A stretch of 64,000 nt of DNA from positions 1-64,000 of the forward strand of contig NZ_JAHKRS010000006.1 of the NCBI RefSeq assembly GCF_018863235.1. The letters are read 5' to 3'. The stretch's first letter is position 1; every line of letters begins with the position of its first letter. The DNA comes from Pseudomaricurvus albidus (lineage in GTDB: Bacteria > Pseudomonadota > Gammaproteobacteria > Pseudomonadales > Cellvibrionaceae). The notes under the pieces are model-generated. The model was not told the DNA's origin. It did no database searches and saw only the letters and a list, made by a program, of their open reading frames with translations. The translations under genes were made by a program, and so were the position numbers. Below are positions 1-8,800 of this stretch, piece after piece.

Positions 1-127
1 GTTCCAGTATATCGAAGTGGACTACAATCGAACCCGCCGACACAGTGCCAACGGCTTTATTAGCCCAGAAGCATTTGAGGCGAAGAACGTCGCTTAATAG
101 CGTGTCCACTGTTGGCGGGCAGGATCA
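1..127 (+). mobile_element. Right end of an IS3-family insertion sequence (rest lies left of the window)
   Basis: The first 97 bases encode the C-terminus of an IS3-family transposase, and the following stretch (about 102-127) looks like an IS3-type terminal inverted repeat with a GTGTCCAC start, a GGCGGG core and a terminal CA. The left end, the other inverted repeat and any target-site duplication are outside the window. The element ends inside or directly against the start of psrA, whose conserved sequence begins at about position 129. The exact last base of the element (127) is inferred from the usual TG...CA ends of the family. Confidence 0.8.
2..97 (+). CDS. IS3-family transposase (OrfB), C-terminal fragment cut by the window edge
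   Basis: Reading from base 2 gives 31 residues ending in a TAA stop at 95-97. They carry the typical end of the DDE integrase domain of IS3-group transposases: a YIE...YN..RRHS block followed by G.ISPEAFE. The catalytic DDE residues lie upstream, outside the window. The fragment is open at its 5' side, so it is probably the tail of an intact transposase rather than a degraded remnant, but this cannot be seen here. The ORF lies in a different frame from psrA and overlaps the fused psrA reading frame that begins at 45. Confidence 0.8.
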   Translation, partial: FQYIEVDYNRTRRHSANGFISPEAFEAKNVA

Positions 128-755
128 GGATACAATCACTCGAATATTGGATGCTGCCGCTGCATTATTTGCAGAGCGTGGTTATGCTGAAACTTCCTTG
201 AGAACCATCACCAGTACAGCCAATGTAAATTTGGCGGCTGTAAATTATCATTTCGGCTCCAAAAAAGCCTTGATTCAGGCCGTTTTTGCCCAGTTTCTGG
301 ATCCTTTTTGCGAAACTCTGGATGCAGAGCTGGATCGCCGTCAGGCTAAAACGGAAGGGCGCACCCTGACAGTTGATGAACTCATCGATCTTCTGTATTC
401 CACGTTGTTAAAGTCCATGGAAGAACTGGGGGATTCCCCAAATCAGTTTATGCGTCTGCTCGGGCTTGCCTATACTCAGTCGCAGGAGCATTTGCGTCAT
501 TTCATCATTGCCAAATACGGCACTTATTATTCTCGTTTCACCGGCTTACTGCGTGAGGCCATGCCTGAAGTGAAGCCGGAAGTATTTTACTGGCGTTTGT
601 ATTTCATGCTTGGGGCCTCTGTCTTTACATTGTCCAGCTTTGAGTCCATCAGCAATATTCTCAAAGCCGATTTTGACAAGGACAGTACCGTTAACGAAGT
701 CGTCGGCCTGTTGATTCCAGCCGTTACCGGCATGTTGAACAGCGAAGACATTTAA
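45..755 (+). CDS. psrA: TetR-family regulator PsrA, N-terminus replaced by IS3 end
   Basis: This is a TetR/AcrR regulator resembling P. aeruginosa PsrA, which represses its own gene, responds to long-chain fatty acids and controls beta-oxidation and rpoS. The DNA-binding domain is intact ([17 protein letters not shown], then a helix-turn-helix ending in [17 protein letters not shown], about residues 31-78 of this frame), followed by a helical ligand domain. The neighbour nagZ matches the Pseudomonas order. The oddity is the start. Conserved sequence begins at about residue 29, equivalent to about residue 5 of the Pseudomonas protein, and everything before it comes from the IS3 end. Candidate starts are the ATG at 45 or a GTG at 102, both inside the element, and neither has an obvious ribosome binding site. 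The native start and promoter are missing here, so expression is uncertain although the folded domains are complete. Confidence 0.8.
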   Translation: MPTALLAQKHLRRRTSLNSVSTVGGQDQDTITRILDAAAALFAERGYAETSLRTITSTANVNLAAVNYHFGSKKALIQAVFAQFLDPFCETLDAELDRRQAKTEGRTLTVDELIDLLYSTLLKSMEELGDSPNQFMRLLGLAYTQSQEHLRHFIIAKYGTYYSRFTGLLREAMPEVKPEVFYWRLYFMLGASVFTLSSFESISNILKADFDKDSTVNEVVGLLIPAVTGMLNSEDI

Positions 756-763
756 AACACACG

Positions 764-769
764 TATAAT
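764..769 (+). promoter_or_regulatory. Probable -10 box of a nagZ promoter
   Basis: A perfect TATAAT followed by GGCG lies in the short gap after psrA. It would start a transcript near 776 with a leader of about 90 bases before the preferred nagZ start at 866. No good -35 hexamer is seen at 17 bases, so this is a partial promoter match. The same -10 plus GCG pattern recurs upstream of the genes at 27691 and 50922. Confidence 0.45.
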
Positions 770-865
770 GGCGTGGCTGTGAAATGCAGTCGCGACGTTT
801 CTGCTGCCCTCAGTTATCATTCTTATCCCTTTCCTCTGCCGCATAAGAAGGTTTTAAATACTCCC

Positions 866-1954
866 ATGACATTAGGCCCTGTAGTTCTCGATTTGCTAGG
901 CCCATCTCTGCTTGATGAAGAGAAGGTTCTGCTCCGACATCCTGCTGTTGGCGGTGTAATTCTGTTTGCCCGAAACATTGAGGATTACGATCAGTTGGCG
1001 TCTTTAGTCGCTGCCATCCGGTCTGAGCGAGCTGAGTTGTTGATCTGTGTGGATCAGGAAGGCGGCCGGGTCCAGCGTTGCAAGAACGGCTTCACCCGTA
1101 TTCCCCCAATGCAGGAGTTTGATCGCCTGTATCAGCAGGATCCAGAGGGCGCTTTGGCTCTGGCTCGCGATTGTGGCTGGTTGTTGGCTTCTGAGGTGTT
1201 GGCCATTGGTATGGATTTCAGCTTTGCGCCGGTTCTTGATGTGGATGATGAGTTTTGCAGTGTCATCGGAGATCGGGCTTTTTCGGCCGACCCGGAACGG
1301 GTAACGGCTTTGGGTGGCGCGTTTGTCGAGGGCGCTCGCGAGGCCGGTATGGCGGTCACCGGCAAGCATTTCCCTGGCCATGGCAGTGTTCGGGGCGACA
1401 GTCATCTTGAATTGCCGGTGGATAACAGGGATCTGGACGCAATCCGCGAAAAGGATCTGAAGCCCTTTGTGGGGCTGTCTGATCAGTTGGATGCGCTGAT
1501 GCCTGCCCATATCCTCTTTCCAAAGGTGGATAAAGACTTGGCCGTTGGTTTTTCTTCCAAATGGTTGAAAGATATTCTGCGCGATGAGTTGAACTATAGC
1601 GGTGTTGTTTTCAGTGACGATTTGACCATGGCAGGGGCAACCCAGATGGGAACCTATGTCCAGCGGGCAGAGGCGTCACTTAAGGCGGGCTGCGATATGG
1701 TACTGGTTTGCAACAACCGCGAGGGCGCCCGGTCTGTTCTGGATAATCTGGATCCGGAATTGTATTTTTGCGGAGTGGCCGATCGGAATTCGATGTGCGC
1801 GCAAAAACACCTGTCGAGAACCGAATTACAGGCTCTGCCGCGCTGGAAGCAAACGGCGGAAGCGTTAACGGCTCTGTTGCCGGATGCGGCTGCCATGTCG
1901 GTTGATCCGACCAGCCCGGGCACACAGGGATCTTCTGAAACCAAATCATCATAA
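866..1954 (+). CDS. nagZ: Beta-N-acetylhexosaminidase NagZ
   Basis: NagZ is a cytoplasmic family 3 glycoside hydrolase that removes N-acetylglucosamine from anhydromuropeptides during peptidoglycan recycling. From the ATG at 866 the protein has 362 residues, a little longer than the roughly 330-340 usual for the family because of a C-terminal tail. Visible motifs are DQEGGRVQR (about 63-71), the KHFPGHG loop with the following DSH (about 167-180, the His-Asp acid/base loop) and SDDLTMAGA (about 250-258), which carries the nucleophilic aspartate. The frame is open upstream to 773, but those 31 residues are unlike any NagZ and an AGAAGG sits 14 bases before 866, so the shorter start is preferred. 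Its place behind psrA is conserved in Pseudomonas. Confidence 0.95.
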   Translation: MTLGPVVLDLLGPSLLDEEKVLLRHPAVGGVILFARNIEDYDQLASLVAAIRSERAELLICVDQEGGRVQRCKNGFTRIPPMQEFDRLYQQDPEGALALARDCGWLLASEVLAIGMDFSFAPVLDVDDEFCSVIGDRAFSADPERVTALGGAFVEGAREAGMAVTGKHFPGHGSVRGDSHLELPVDNRDLDAIREKDLKPFVGLSDQLDALMPAHILFPKVDKDLAVGFSSKWLKDILRDELNYSGVVFSDDLTMAGATQMGTYVQRAEASLKAGCDMVLVCNNREGARSVLDNLDPELYFCGVADRNSMCAQKHLSRTELQALPRWKQTAEALTALLPDAAAMSVDPTSPGTQGSSETKSS

Positions 1955-1967
1955 TAGGGATTGATGC

Positions 1968-3125
1968 ATGTCTGAATTCACAGATCAGTTTGCTGACTGG
2001 TTATCCCAGTTCATGGGCTGGGTCGGTCGAGGTAATTACTGGATCGTAGAAGTGTTTACCATCGTGTTGCTGACGCTGGTGGCAGCTCTGGTCGTAAAGT
2101 TGATTCTTGATCGTCTGCTGGTAAAAGCCGAGCAGACTCATAACCTTTGGGACGATGCTCTGCTTGGCGCGGCCAGAAGACCGTTTCACTGGATCGTTTG
2201 GTTGGTGGGGTTGTCGATGGCGGCTCAGGTAGCCGCCAAGGCCTCTGAGAATGAGCTGATACAAATTATCGAGCCAGCACGGAGAATCGGCGTCGTTGTG
2301 TTGCTGGCCTGGTTCCTGGTGTTGTTGATTCGGCGCGCCGAAGAAAACTTCATGGACCCGCAGTACTCCCAAAAACCGATGGATGAAACCACGGTAAGGG
2401 CTATCGGCAAGTTGTTGCGTATGTCAGTTATCATCACGGCTGTGTTGGTGCTTATGCAGTCGCTTGGGTACAGTATTTCCGGAGTGTTGGCTTTTGGTGG
2501 TATCGGTGGTGTTGCAGTGGGTTTTGCCGCCAAAGATCTGCTCGCCAATTTTTTTGGTGGCTTGATGGTTTATCTGGATCGTCCCTTCAGCGTGGGTGAC
2601 TGGGTTCGCTCACCGGATCAGGAAATCGAGGGTACGGTTGAGGATATCGGTTGGCGGGTAACCCGAATTCGAACGTTTGATAAGCGGCCGCTGTATGTGC
2701 CCAATTCCACGTTTACTCATATATCCATCGAAAACCCTTCGCGGATGAGTAATCGTCGCATCAATGAAACTATCGGGATACGGTATTCAGATGGTCATTT
2801 GATGCCAGAAATTATCGACAAGGTCACTGAGTACCTGAAAAATCATCCCGAGATCGATACCGATCAAACCTTGATTGTGAACTTCAACAAGTTTGCGGCC
2901 TCATCCCTGGACTTCTTTATCTACACCTTCACCAAAACTACAAACTGGGTGCATTTCCACGAGATTAAGCAGGACGTATTGCTTGGTGTTCTGAATATTG
3001 TTGAATCCTGTGGTGCTGAATGTGCTTTCCCAACGTCAACGCTGCATCTGCCAGATGGTGTCTCGGTGAACCCTGCAGAGCCTGAATTGAGCCGCTCGCA
3101 TAAGCCGGAAGCAGCTCATGGGTGA
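1968..3125 (+). CDS. MscS-family mechanosensitive ion channel, YnaI-like
   Basis: This is an inner-membrane channel of the MscS superfamily, expected to open under membrane tension. Hydrophobic segments lie at about residues 25-48, 73-90, 105-122 and 150-168. The pore-lining helix follows (about 171-201), rich in Gly and Ala (FGGIGGVAVGFAAKDLLANFFGG), and then the cytoplasmic beta domain with RPFSVGDWV and a YVPNS segment. With 385 residues and two extra N-terminal membrane segments it is closer to E. coli YnaI than to minimal MscS. It starts 13 bases after nagZ and overlaps the next gene by 8 bases, so it is probably co-transcribed with both. Pseudomonas does not, as far as I recall, have a channel gene at this position. 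Confidence 0.9.
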   Translation: MSEFTDQFADWLSQFMGWVGRGNYWIVEVFTIVLLTLVAALVVKLILDRLLVKAEQTHNLWDDALLGAARRPFHWIVWLVGLSMAAQVAAKASENELIQIIEPARRIGVVVLLAWFLVLLIRRAEENFMDPQYSQKPMDETTVRAIGKLLRMSVIITAVLVLMQSLGYSISGVLAFGGIGGVAVGFAAKDLLANFFGGLMVYLDRPFSVGDWVRSPDQEIEGTVEDIGWRVTRIRTFDKRPLYVPNSTFTHISIENPSRMSNRRINETIGIRYSDGHLMPEIIDKVTEYLKNHPEIDTDQTLIVNFNKFAASSLDFFIYTFTKTTNWVHFHEIKQDVLLGVLNIVESCGAECAFPTSTLHLPDGVSVNPAEPELSRSHKPEAAHG

Positions 3126-3933
3126 TTTACGGAATAACACTGGAACTTCTCAGGGCAAGACTCAACTGTCGCCTGAGGTCCGTGTTGCCATGATTGGCGG
3201 TACCGGTTTGAGCGAGTTTGAAGGCGTTGACTGGCTTTCCACTCATTATCCAGAGACGCCTTTTGGCAAACCGTCCGGGCCAATTAAAGAGGGGTGTTAT
3301 GATGGCAATCGCTTTTTCTTTCTGGCCCGTCATGGGTCCGATCACTCGCTGGCGCCGCACAAGATCAATTACCGGGCGAATATTGCCGCTCTCAAAGCAT
3401 TGGGAGTCACGCATATTTTGGCCGTGAATGCGGTAGGGGGGCTGGCTCCGTCAATGGGGCCTCACACGCTGGTGATTCCGGATCAGGTCATTGATTACAC
3501 TGTGGCCCGTGAATCGTCTTTTTATGATGGTGTTGCAGGGCCTTTGGACCATATTGACTTTACCGATCCCTACGATCCCATTGTTCGAGAGGCTCTGCTG
3601 TTGGCTGCAGACAAGTGCGGTCTGGCTTGTGAAGATGGCGGTGTCTACGGTTGCACACAAGGGCCGCGTCTGGAAACCGCTGCGGAGGTTCGCCGCCTCA
3701 AGAAGGATGGTTGCGATCTGGTAGGAATGACCGGCATGCCTGAAGCCTGTCTGGCTCGAGAGGCACAGCTGCAATACGGCAGCATTTGTGCAGTAGTCAA
3801 CTGGGGGGCAGGTCTCACAGATAGTCCGATATCCATGGAAGAGATAGGTGAAGTTGTGGCGCTGGGCATGAATAATGTCAGAGCGATACTGGTAGCGGCT
3901 CTCGCTGTTCTGATGAATGACTCGGGACATTGA
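3118..3933 (+). CDS. S-methyl-5'-thioinosine phosphorylase (MTAP/PNP family)
   Basis: The product belongs to the purine nucleoside/methylthioadenosine phosphorylase family and resembles P. aeruginosa PA3004, which phosphorolyses methylthioinosine made from the polyamine and quorum-sensing by-product methylthioadenosine. Motifs include the phosphate-binding MIGGTGL (about 25-31), RHGSDHS, NYRANIAALK, VNAVGG and the C-terminal GMTGMPEA. The last is the family's substrate-recognition loop, with GM in place of the TT of true MTA phosphorylases. The chosen ATG overlaps the channel gene's stop and is preceded by GGAAG. The first 22 residues are not conserved, so a start at the internal Met25 cannot be excluded. 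The gene ends the psrA-nagZ-channel group. Confidence 0.9.
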   Translation: MGDLRNNTGTSQGKTQLSPEVRVAMIGGTGLSEFEGVDWLSTHYPETPFGKPSGPIKEGCYDGNRFFFLARHGSDHSLAPHKINYRANIAALKALGVTHILAVNAVGGLAPSMGPHTLVIPDQVIDYTVARESSFYDGVAGPLDHIDFTDPYDPIVREALLLAADKCGLACEDGGVYGCTQGPRLETAAEVRRLKKDGCDLVGMTGMPEACLAREAQLQYGSICAVVNWGAGLTDSPISMEEIGEVVALGMNNVRAILVAALAVLMNDSGH

Positions 3934-4425
3934 TCTGGTGGCTTGCTGTTGTTCATGTGACCCTACTGATTAATAGATTCTCTCTAGCTCATGTTTCTCT
4001 AATGGCAGAGCACTCCTAATGGCAGAGCACTCCTGAAAAAAACCTTTGTTTGTTTTTCGCGACTATGACATGACTTCCTCCGAGGACGTTGGTGCCTTCA
4101 AAGGGTGCTAATCGAGAGATTTGTACGTCTTTGAGATCTAGTTGGGGATGAAAGTACATTTTTTTGGTGTTTTACTGGACACTCACAAAAAATTAACTTA
4201 AAAATAGGGCTGTCAATGGCCAAACGGTGGTATGGGGATATCGCTGTTGTCCGAGCTTTCCGGGTCGAAGGTTTGGGATTCTTTAGAGAGGTCGTGACAC
4301 TATCGTTACTCTACTATAGATGGAAAAGTGGCGGTAAGGGTGTAACCCTCTAAATACTGGCAACAATAGCTGGATTTGGACGGTGTGATTTACAGTATCT
4401 TATAAAAATAAAGAGGTGGAATAGT
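3934..4425. other. Gene-free stretch with tandem repeat and probable long csp leader
   Basis: No convincing coding sequence is seen. The stretch holds a 2 x 17-base tandem duplication (3999-4032). Near the cold-shock gene there is a possible promoter, GTGACA with TATAGA 15 bases downstream around 4294-4320, which would leave a leader of about 100 bases. A small hairpin with arms AGGGT/ACCCT lies at 4337-4349. Long structured leaders are usual for cspA-type genes, and that reading is an inference. Confidence 0.5.
3999..4032. repeat. Two tandem copies of a 17-base unit
   Basis: The unit CTAATGGCAGAGCACTC occurs twice without mismatch or gap (3999-4015 and 4016-4032). The second copy is followed by CTGAAAAAAACC. 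Two copies suggest a recent slippage or duplication. No function is evident. Confidence 0.9.
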
Positions 4426-4641
4426 ATGGCAACTCGTGAAGTTGGCACGGTTAAGTGGTTCAATAATGCTCGCGGTTACGGTTTTATAACTCGTGGTGAA
4501 AATAGCGACGATGTTTTTGTTCATTACCGTAACATTGAAGGTGAGGGTTATCGCTCACTGGCTGAAGGCCAATCCGTAGAATTTGACATACTCGAAGGTG
4601 ATAAGGGCTTGCAGGCAGAAAATGTCAGCTGTGTAAGCTAA
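4426..4641 (+). CDS. Cold-shock protein (CspA family)
   Basis: A 71-residue protein made up of a single cold-shock domain that binds single-stranded RNA or DNA. It shows the expected GTVKWFN start, the RNP1-like RGYGFI (about 16-21) and the RNP2 VFVHY (about 30-34). The basic residue normally at the beginning of RNP1 is Arg instead of Lys. AGAGGTGG lies six bases before the ATG and is a strong ribosome binding site. It is a single-gene unit with a long AT-rich leader and a perfect palindromic terminator just downstream, so it is probably transcribed on its own. Whether it is cold-induced cannot be told from the sequence. Confidence 0.95.
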   Translation: MATREVGTVKWFNNARGYGFITRGENSDDVFVHYRNIEGEGYRSLAEGQSVEFDILEGDKGLQAENVSCVS

Positions 4642-4661
4642 AAACCTCTATCGAATATATA

Positions 4662-4687
4662 AAAAACGCCGGCATGCCGGCGTTTTT
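4662..4687. terminator. Bidirectional intrinsic terminator between csp and csiV
   Basis: A 26-base perfect palindrome consists of five A, CGCCGGCATGCCGGCG and five T. It works in both directions and lies between the convergent csp and csiV genes. Confidence 0.9.
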
Positions 4688-4740
4688 GCTTAAATCAAAC
4701 GGTGTTTCTCCGTGAAACCGCGTGTCTGATTGGCGTATTT

Positions 4741-5787
4741 TTAGTTCAGGCTTTGTGCGTTTGTCGCTATGTCTGCTGAAGATACTTCTCCGGTGCTGCT
4801 GTTTGCAGATGCATCGTAGGGCGTTACCAGGATTACCATACCTACTTTCGGATGGTCGATATAATGCACTTCTCCACTGCGCATGCGACGTTGCTGGCGG
4901 AAGACGCTGATCTCTGAGGGCAGATAGGCCTTGCTGCTGAAGTCGTAATCATTGCCAAACTGCTGATTTCTTTCCCAGGCCGTTCCACCAGAGCCTGAGT
5001 CCCAGGCTGTGCTGCCATTGGTTTCCCATGCTGAGTTGCCGGCGCTTAATCCAAAGTCTGAAGATGTCGGGTCTTCATCGGTCTGATAATAATTTTGAGA
5101 AGCCGTTGAGCGGTTCCGGCGTTGAGAGGGGCGCGTCGGCAGTTCTGGCCAATAGCCATCTTTGTGTTCAGTACTTGAAGTCTGTTGTCCCGTGTTGCGA
5201 GTGAAGCTCGTCAGCCATAAATTGGTGCTGAGGTGAAGGTAACGCGATACGCTAATATTGATGCTGCCCTCAAGTTCCCGGTGGTCGCCATAACTTTCAC
5301 CGGCGGCGACAATGATCGAGGGTGCCGTAGAGGGGGATTTGACCGGTTGCCTCCAGGCTTCATGGAACAGAAGTCTGTGAGACTTTGAATATTTTAGCGC
5401 ATCGGCTTGTCGGTTCAGTTCCCTAAGGTTGTCCGGTAGTGTGTAAAAAGGATCGCGGTTGATGTCAGGCTGCCGCTCTATGGTTTGTACTTCACCAGTT
5501 TCGGGATCCGTCTCGGCAGATTCGCTGGTGGAGTTCGGGTCTTTCAGCTCGAGCCAGTTGGATGGGTAGGTGAGAGCGACATCATTGCGCCAGGTTTCGT
5601 CATCAAGTGATTCTTCTTGAGTAAAAAGTATGACTTCCACCTGATACCAGCGCTGGGAAGTGGCGTTCTCGTCATTGTTCTGGGCGAAGGCAGGGTGTGA
5701 GGCGAGACTGGCCAGGCCAGCTCCACTCAGCAGACTCAGACTTATCAGGCGGGTCAGGTGTTGTCGTGTGCGGCGAAAGTTCAGCAT
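4741..5787 (-). CDS. csiV: CsiV-family peptidoglycan-binding periplasmic protein
   Basis: The protein has a signal peptide (about residues 1-35, cleavage after AFA) and the CsiV hallmark WYQVEVILFTQ near residues 47-57. Further conserved patches include HEAWRQP and, toward the end, a VHYIDHPKVGMVILVTPY block. In Vibrio cholerae CsiV is a periplasmic peptidoglycan-binding protein needed during growth with D-amino acids, and its gene also neighbours mfd. The middle (about residues 215-285) is low in complexity and rich in Ser, Thr, Asn and Gly, so it is probably a flexible linker. The gene begins 26 bases after mfd on the same strand and is probably co-transcribed with it. Confidence 0.85.
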   Translation of the reverse strand: MLNFRRTRQHLTRLISLSLLSGAGLASLASHPAFAQNNDENATSQRWYQVEVILFTQEESLDDETWRNDVALTYPSNWLELKDPNSTSESAETDPETGEVQTIERQPDINRDPFYTLPDNLRELNRQADALKYSKSHRLLFHEAWRQPVKSPSTAPSIIVAAGESYGDHRELEGSINISVSRYLHLSTNLWLTSFTRNTGQQTSSTEHKDGYWPELPTRPSQRRNRSTASQNYYQTDEDPTSSDFGLSAGNSAWETNGSTAWDSGSGGTAWERNQQFGNDYDFSSKAYLPSEISVFRQQRRMRSGEVHYIDHPKVGMVILVTPYDASANSSTGEVSSADIATNAQSLN

Positions 5788-5813
5788 GCAATATCAGTCT
5801 CAAAAAATGTGGA

Positions 5814-8800
5814 TCAAGCAGCGCTCAATTGTTGCAGCAATTCAGTAACTTTCTGGATGCGGCTGTCATTATTATCCATATCAAGACTGAACTTTAAATG
5901 ACTGGCTCCTTCCAGGCGGTATTTCTGTGGTTGAGTTTGCACCATTTTAACAATAGTCAACGGATCTACCTGTGTCACAGGTGCAAATTCAATGCGCCCG
6001 CCCTGAGCCCCTGCCTCCAGTTTCTTGACTCCAAGCTGTTGGGCCTTGAGTTTCAAACTGCTGATCCGGAACAGATTCTTGCTCTGTTCTGGCAGCAGGC
6101 CAAAGCGGTCGATCATTTCGACCTGCAGTTCTCTGAGTGCATCATCGGTCTCCGCATTGGCAATGCGCTTGTACATCATGAGGCGTGTATGCACATCGGG
6201 CAAGTAATCGTCGGGGATTAAGGCTGGTACCCGAAGATTGATGTCGATACCGGTATCCAGCGCCTCGTCAATGTTGGGGGTTTTGCCTTCTTTGATGGCT
6301 TTGACTGCACGATCAAGCATTTCCATGTACAGGGTGAACCCAACTGCCTGCATTTGGCCGCTTTGCTCGTCACCGAGCAGCTCACCGGCTCCTCGAATCT
6401 CCAGATCGTGAGTGGCAAGGGTAAAACCAGCCCCAAGGTCCGTTGTCTGAGCGATAGCTTCCAGGCGTTTTTGGGCATCACCCGTCATGCTTTTCGGGTG
6501 CGGGGTCAGAAGGTAGGCATAGGCCTGATGGTGAGAGCGGCCAACGCGCCCGCGCAACTGATGAAGCTGTGCCAGCCCAAATTTATCGGCACGGTCAATG
6601 ATTATGGTGTTTGCGCTGGGGACGTCGATACCGGTTTCAATGATGGTGGTGCACACGAGTACATTAAAGCGTTTGTGATAGAAGTCTGACATGACTTGTT
6701 CAAGCTGGCGCTCGCGCATCTGGCCGTGTCCAATGGCAACCCGAGCTTCCGGGATCAGCTCTTCAAGCTCGCGAGCGGTTTTTTCGATATTTTTCACTTC
6801 GTTGTGCAGGTAATACACCTGGCCGCCACGCAGGATCTCACGCAAAACCGCCTCTTTAACCAGATTGGGATCACTCTGGCGAACGAAGGTTTTCACTGAC
6901 AGGCGTTTGGCTGGCGGGGTTGCGATGATGGACAGATCGCGAATCCCGGACATGGCCATATTCAGAGTCCTTGGAATGGGCGTTGCCGTCAGGGTCAGGA
7001 TGTCCACTTCGGAGCGCAGGGATTTCAGCTTTTCCTTTTGGCGAACACCAAAACGATGTTCTTCATCAATGATCAGCAGTCCCAGATTTTTATAATTTAG
7101 ATCTGACTGAAGCAGTTTGTGGGTGCCAATGATGACATCGATTTTGCCATCAGCCAGTCGTTGCTGGACGCTATCAATTTCTTTGCCGGAGCGGAAACGT
7201 GAGATCAAGTCGATCTGGATAGGCCAATCAGCAAAACGGTCACGGAAGTTTTCAAAATGTTGCTGGGCCAGCAGGGTGGTAGGCACCAGAATGGCGACTT
7301 GTTTACCACTGTGGGCGGCGATAAATGCGGCTCGCATGGCCACTTCTGTTTTACCGAAGCCGACATCACCGCAGACCAGTCGATCCATCGGCTGACTTGA
7401 GATCATGTCACGATGCACTGCCTCAATCGCGGTTTGTTGATCGAGGGTCTCTTCAAAGGGAAAGCCACTGGCGAAGCGTTCGTATGCATCTTTGGGGTCT
7501 TCAAAGGCAAAGCCTTTGCGCGCGGCCCGGCGGGCGTAGATATCCAGCAGTTCGGCAGCGGCATCCCGTACCTGCTCTGCGGCTTTCTTCTTGGCTTTTT
7601 GCCATTGTTCGCTGCCCAGTTTGTGCAGTGGGGCCAGTTCGTCATCAGCGCCAGAGTAACGGCTGATCAGATTGAGACTGGCTACCGGCACATACAGCTT
7701 GGCATCGTTGGCGTATTTGAGGGTCAGGAATTCGTTGGTCTGACCATCGGTTTCAATGGTTTCCATTCCCAGGTAGCGGCCCACGCCGTGATCAATGTGG
7801 ACTACCGGGGCCCCTACACGCAATTCAGTGAGATTGCGGATGGCCATCTCGCCCTGATCCTGCTGTTGTTTGCGTCGTCGTCGTTGCTGAACACGCTCAC
7901 CGAGAAGCTCGGACTCAGTGATCAGAATGATATTTGGGTCCGGGAGATTCAAGCCAAGATCAAGAGGGGCGGTAATGATGGCAATGGTCTCGGTGCTGTT
8001 TACAAACTCTCGCCAGCTGTTGACGCTGGCCGGAGTGACGTCAATGCGTTGCAAAAGGTCCAGCAGGCTCTCTTTGCGACCGGCGGACTCTGCTGAAAAA
8101 AGCACTCGCTTGGCTGTGTCGGCGAGAAAGTGTTCAATGCGATCCAGTGGGTGATCCGAGCGGGAGTTAACGGTAATCTCGGGTTGGGGTTCGCAGGAGA
8201 AGTTGTGGTGTCCTGGGCCTGCATCCAGGGTGCGCGTGCTCAGTGTTGTTCGGGGGTAGGTGTTCAGGTAGCCAAAAACCTCACCGGCAGACAGAAACAT
8301 TTCGTTGGGTTTCAGCAGCGGCCGCTCAAGGTCACCGCTGCGGCTCTCATATCGGCTGCTCAGTTCTCGCCAGAATTGCTCGGTCGCCTGATCGATTTCA
8401 TCGTACAAAAATACCTGAGTACTTTGCGGCAGATAGTCAAATAAGGTGCTGCAAACGTCAAAGAACAAAGGTAGGTAGTACTCAATACCTGCGGGACTGA
8501 TGCCCGCACTGATGTCCTGATAAATTGGGCAGGCTTTATGGTCGACGTCAAAACGCTGATGCCAGCTGTCACGGAAATGAGAGATGCCGGCCTTGTCGAG
8601 AGGGTATTCTTTGGCGGGCAGCAGCTCAATGGCTTCCACCTGATCAATAGAGCGCTGGGTTTCCGGATCAAAGGTTCTCAGGGTTTCTACTTCGTCATCG
8701 AACAGGTCGATACGGTATGGGGTTTTGCAGCCCATGGGGAATATATCCATCAGGGCGCCACGAACCGCAAATTCACCGTGCTCATAAACTGTGTCGACAC

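Noticed and set aside
3934-4425. Possible small RNA gene in the stretch before csp
   Set aside because: The small hairpins have no T-run terminator of their own and fit better as part of the csp leader.
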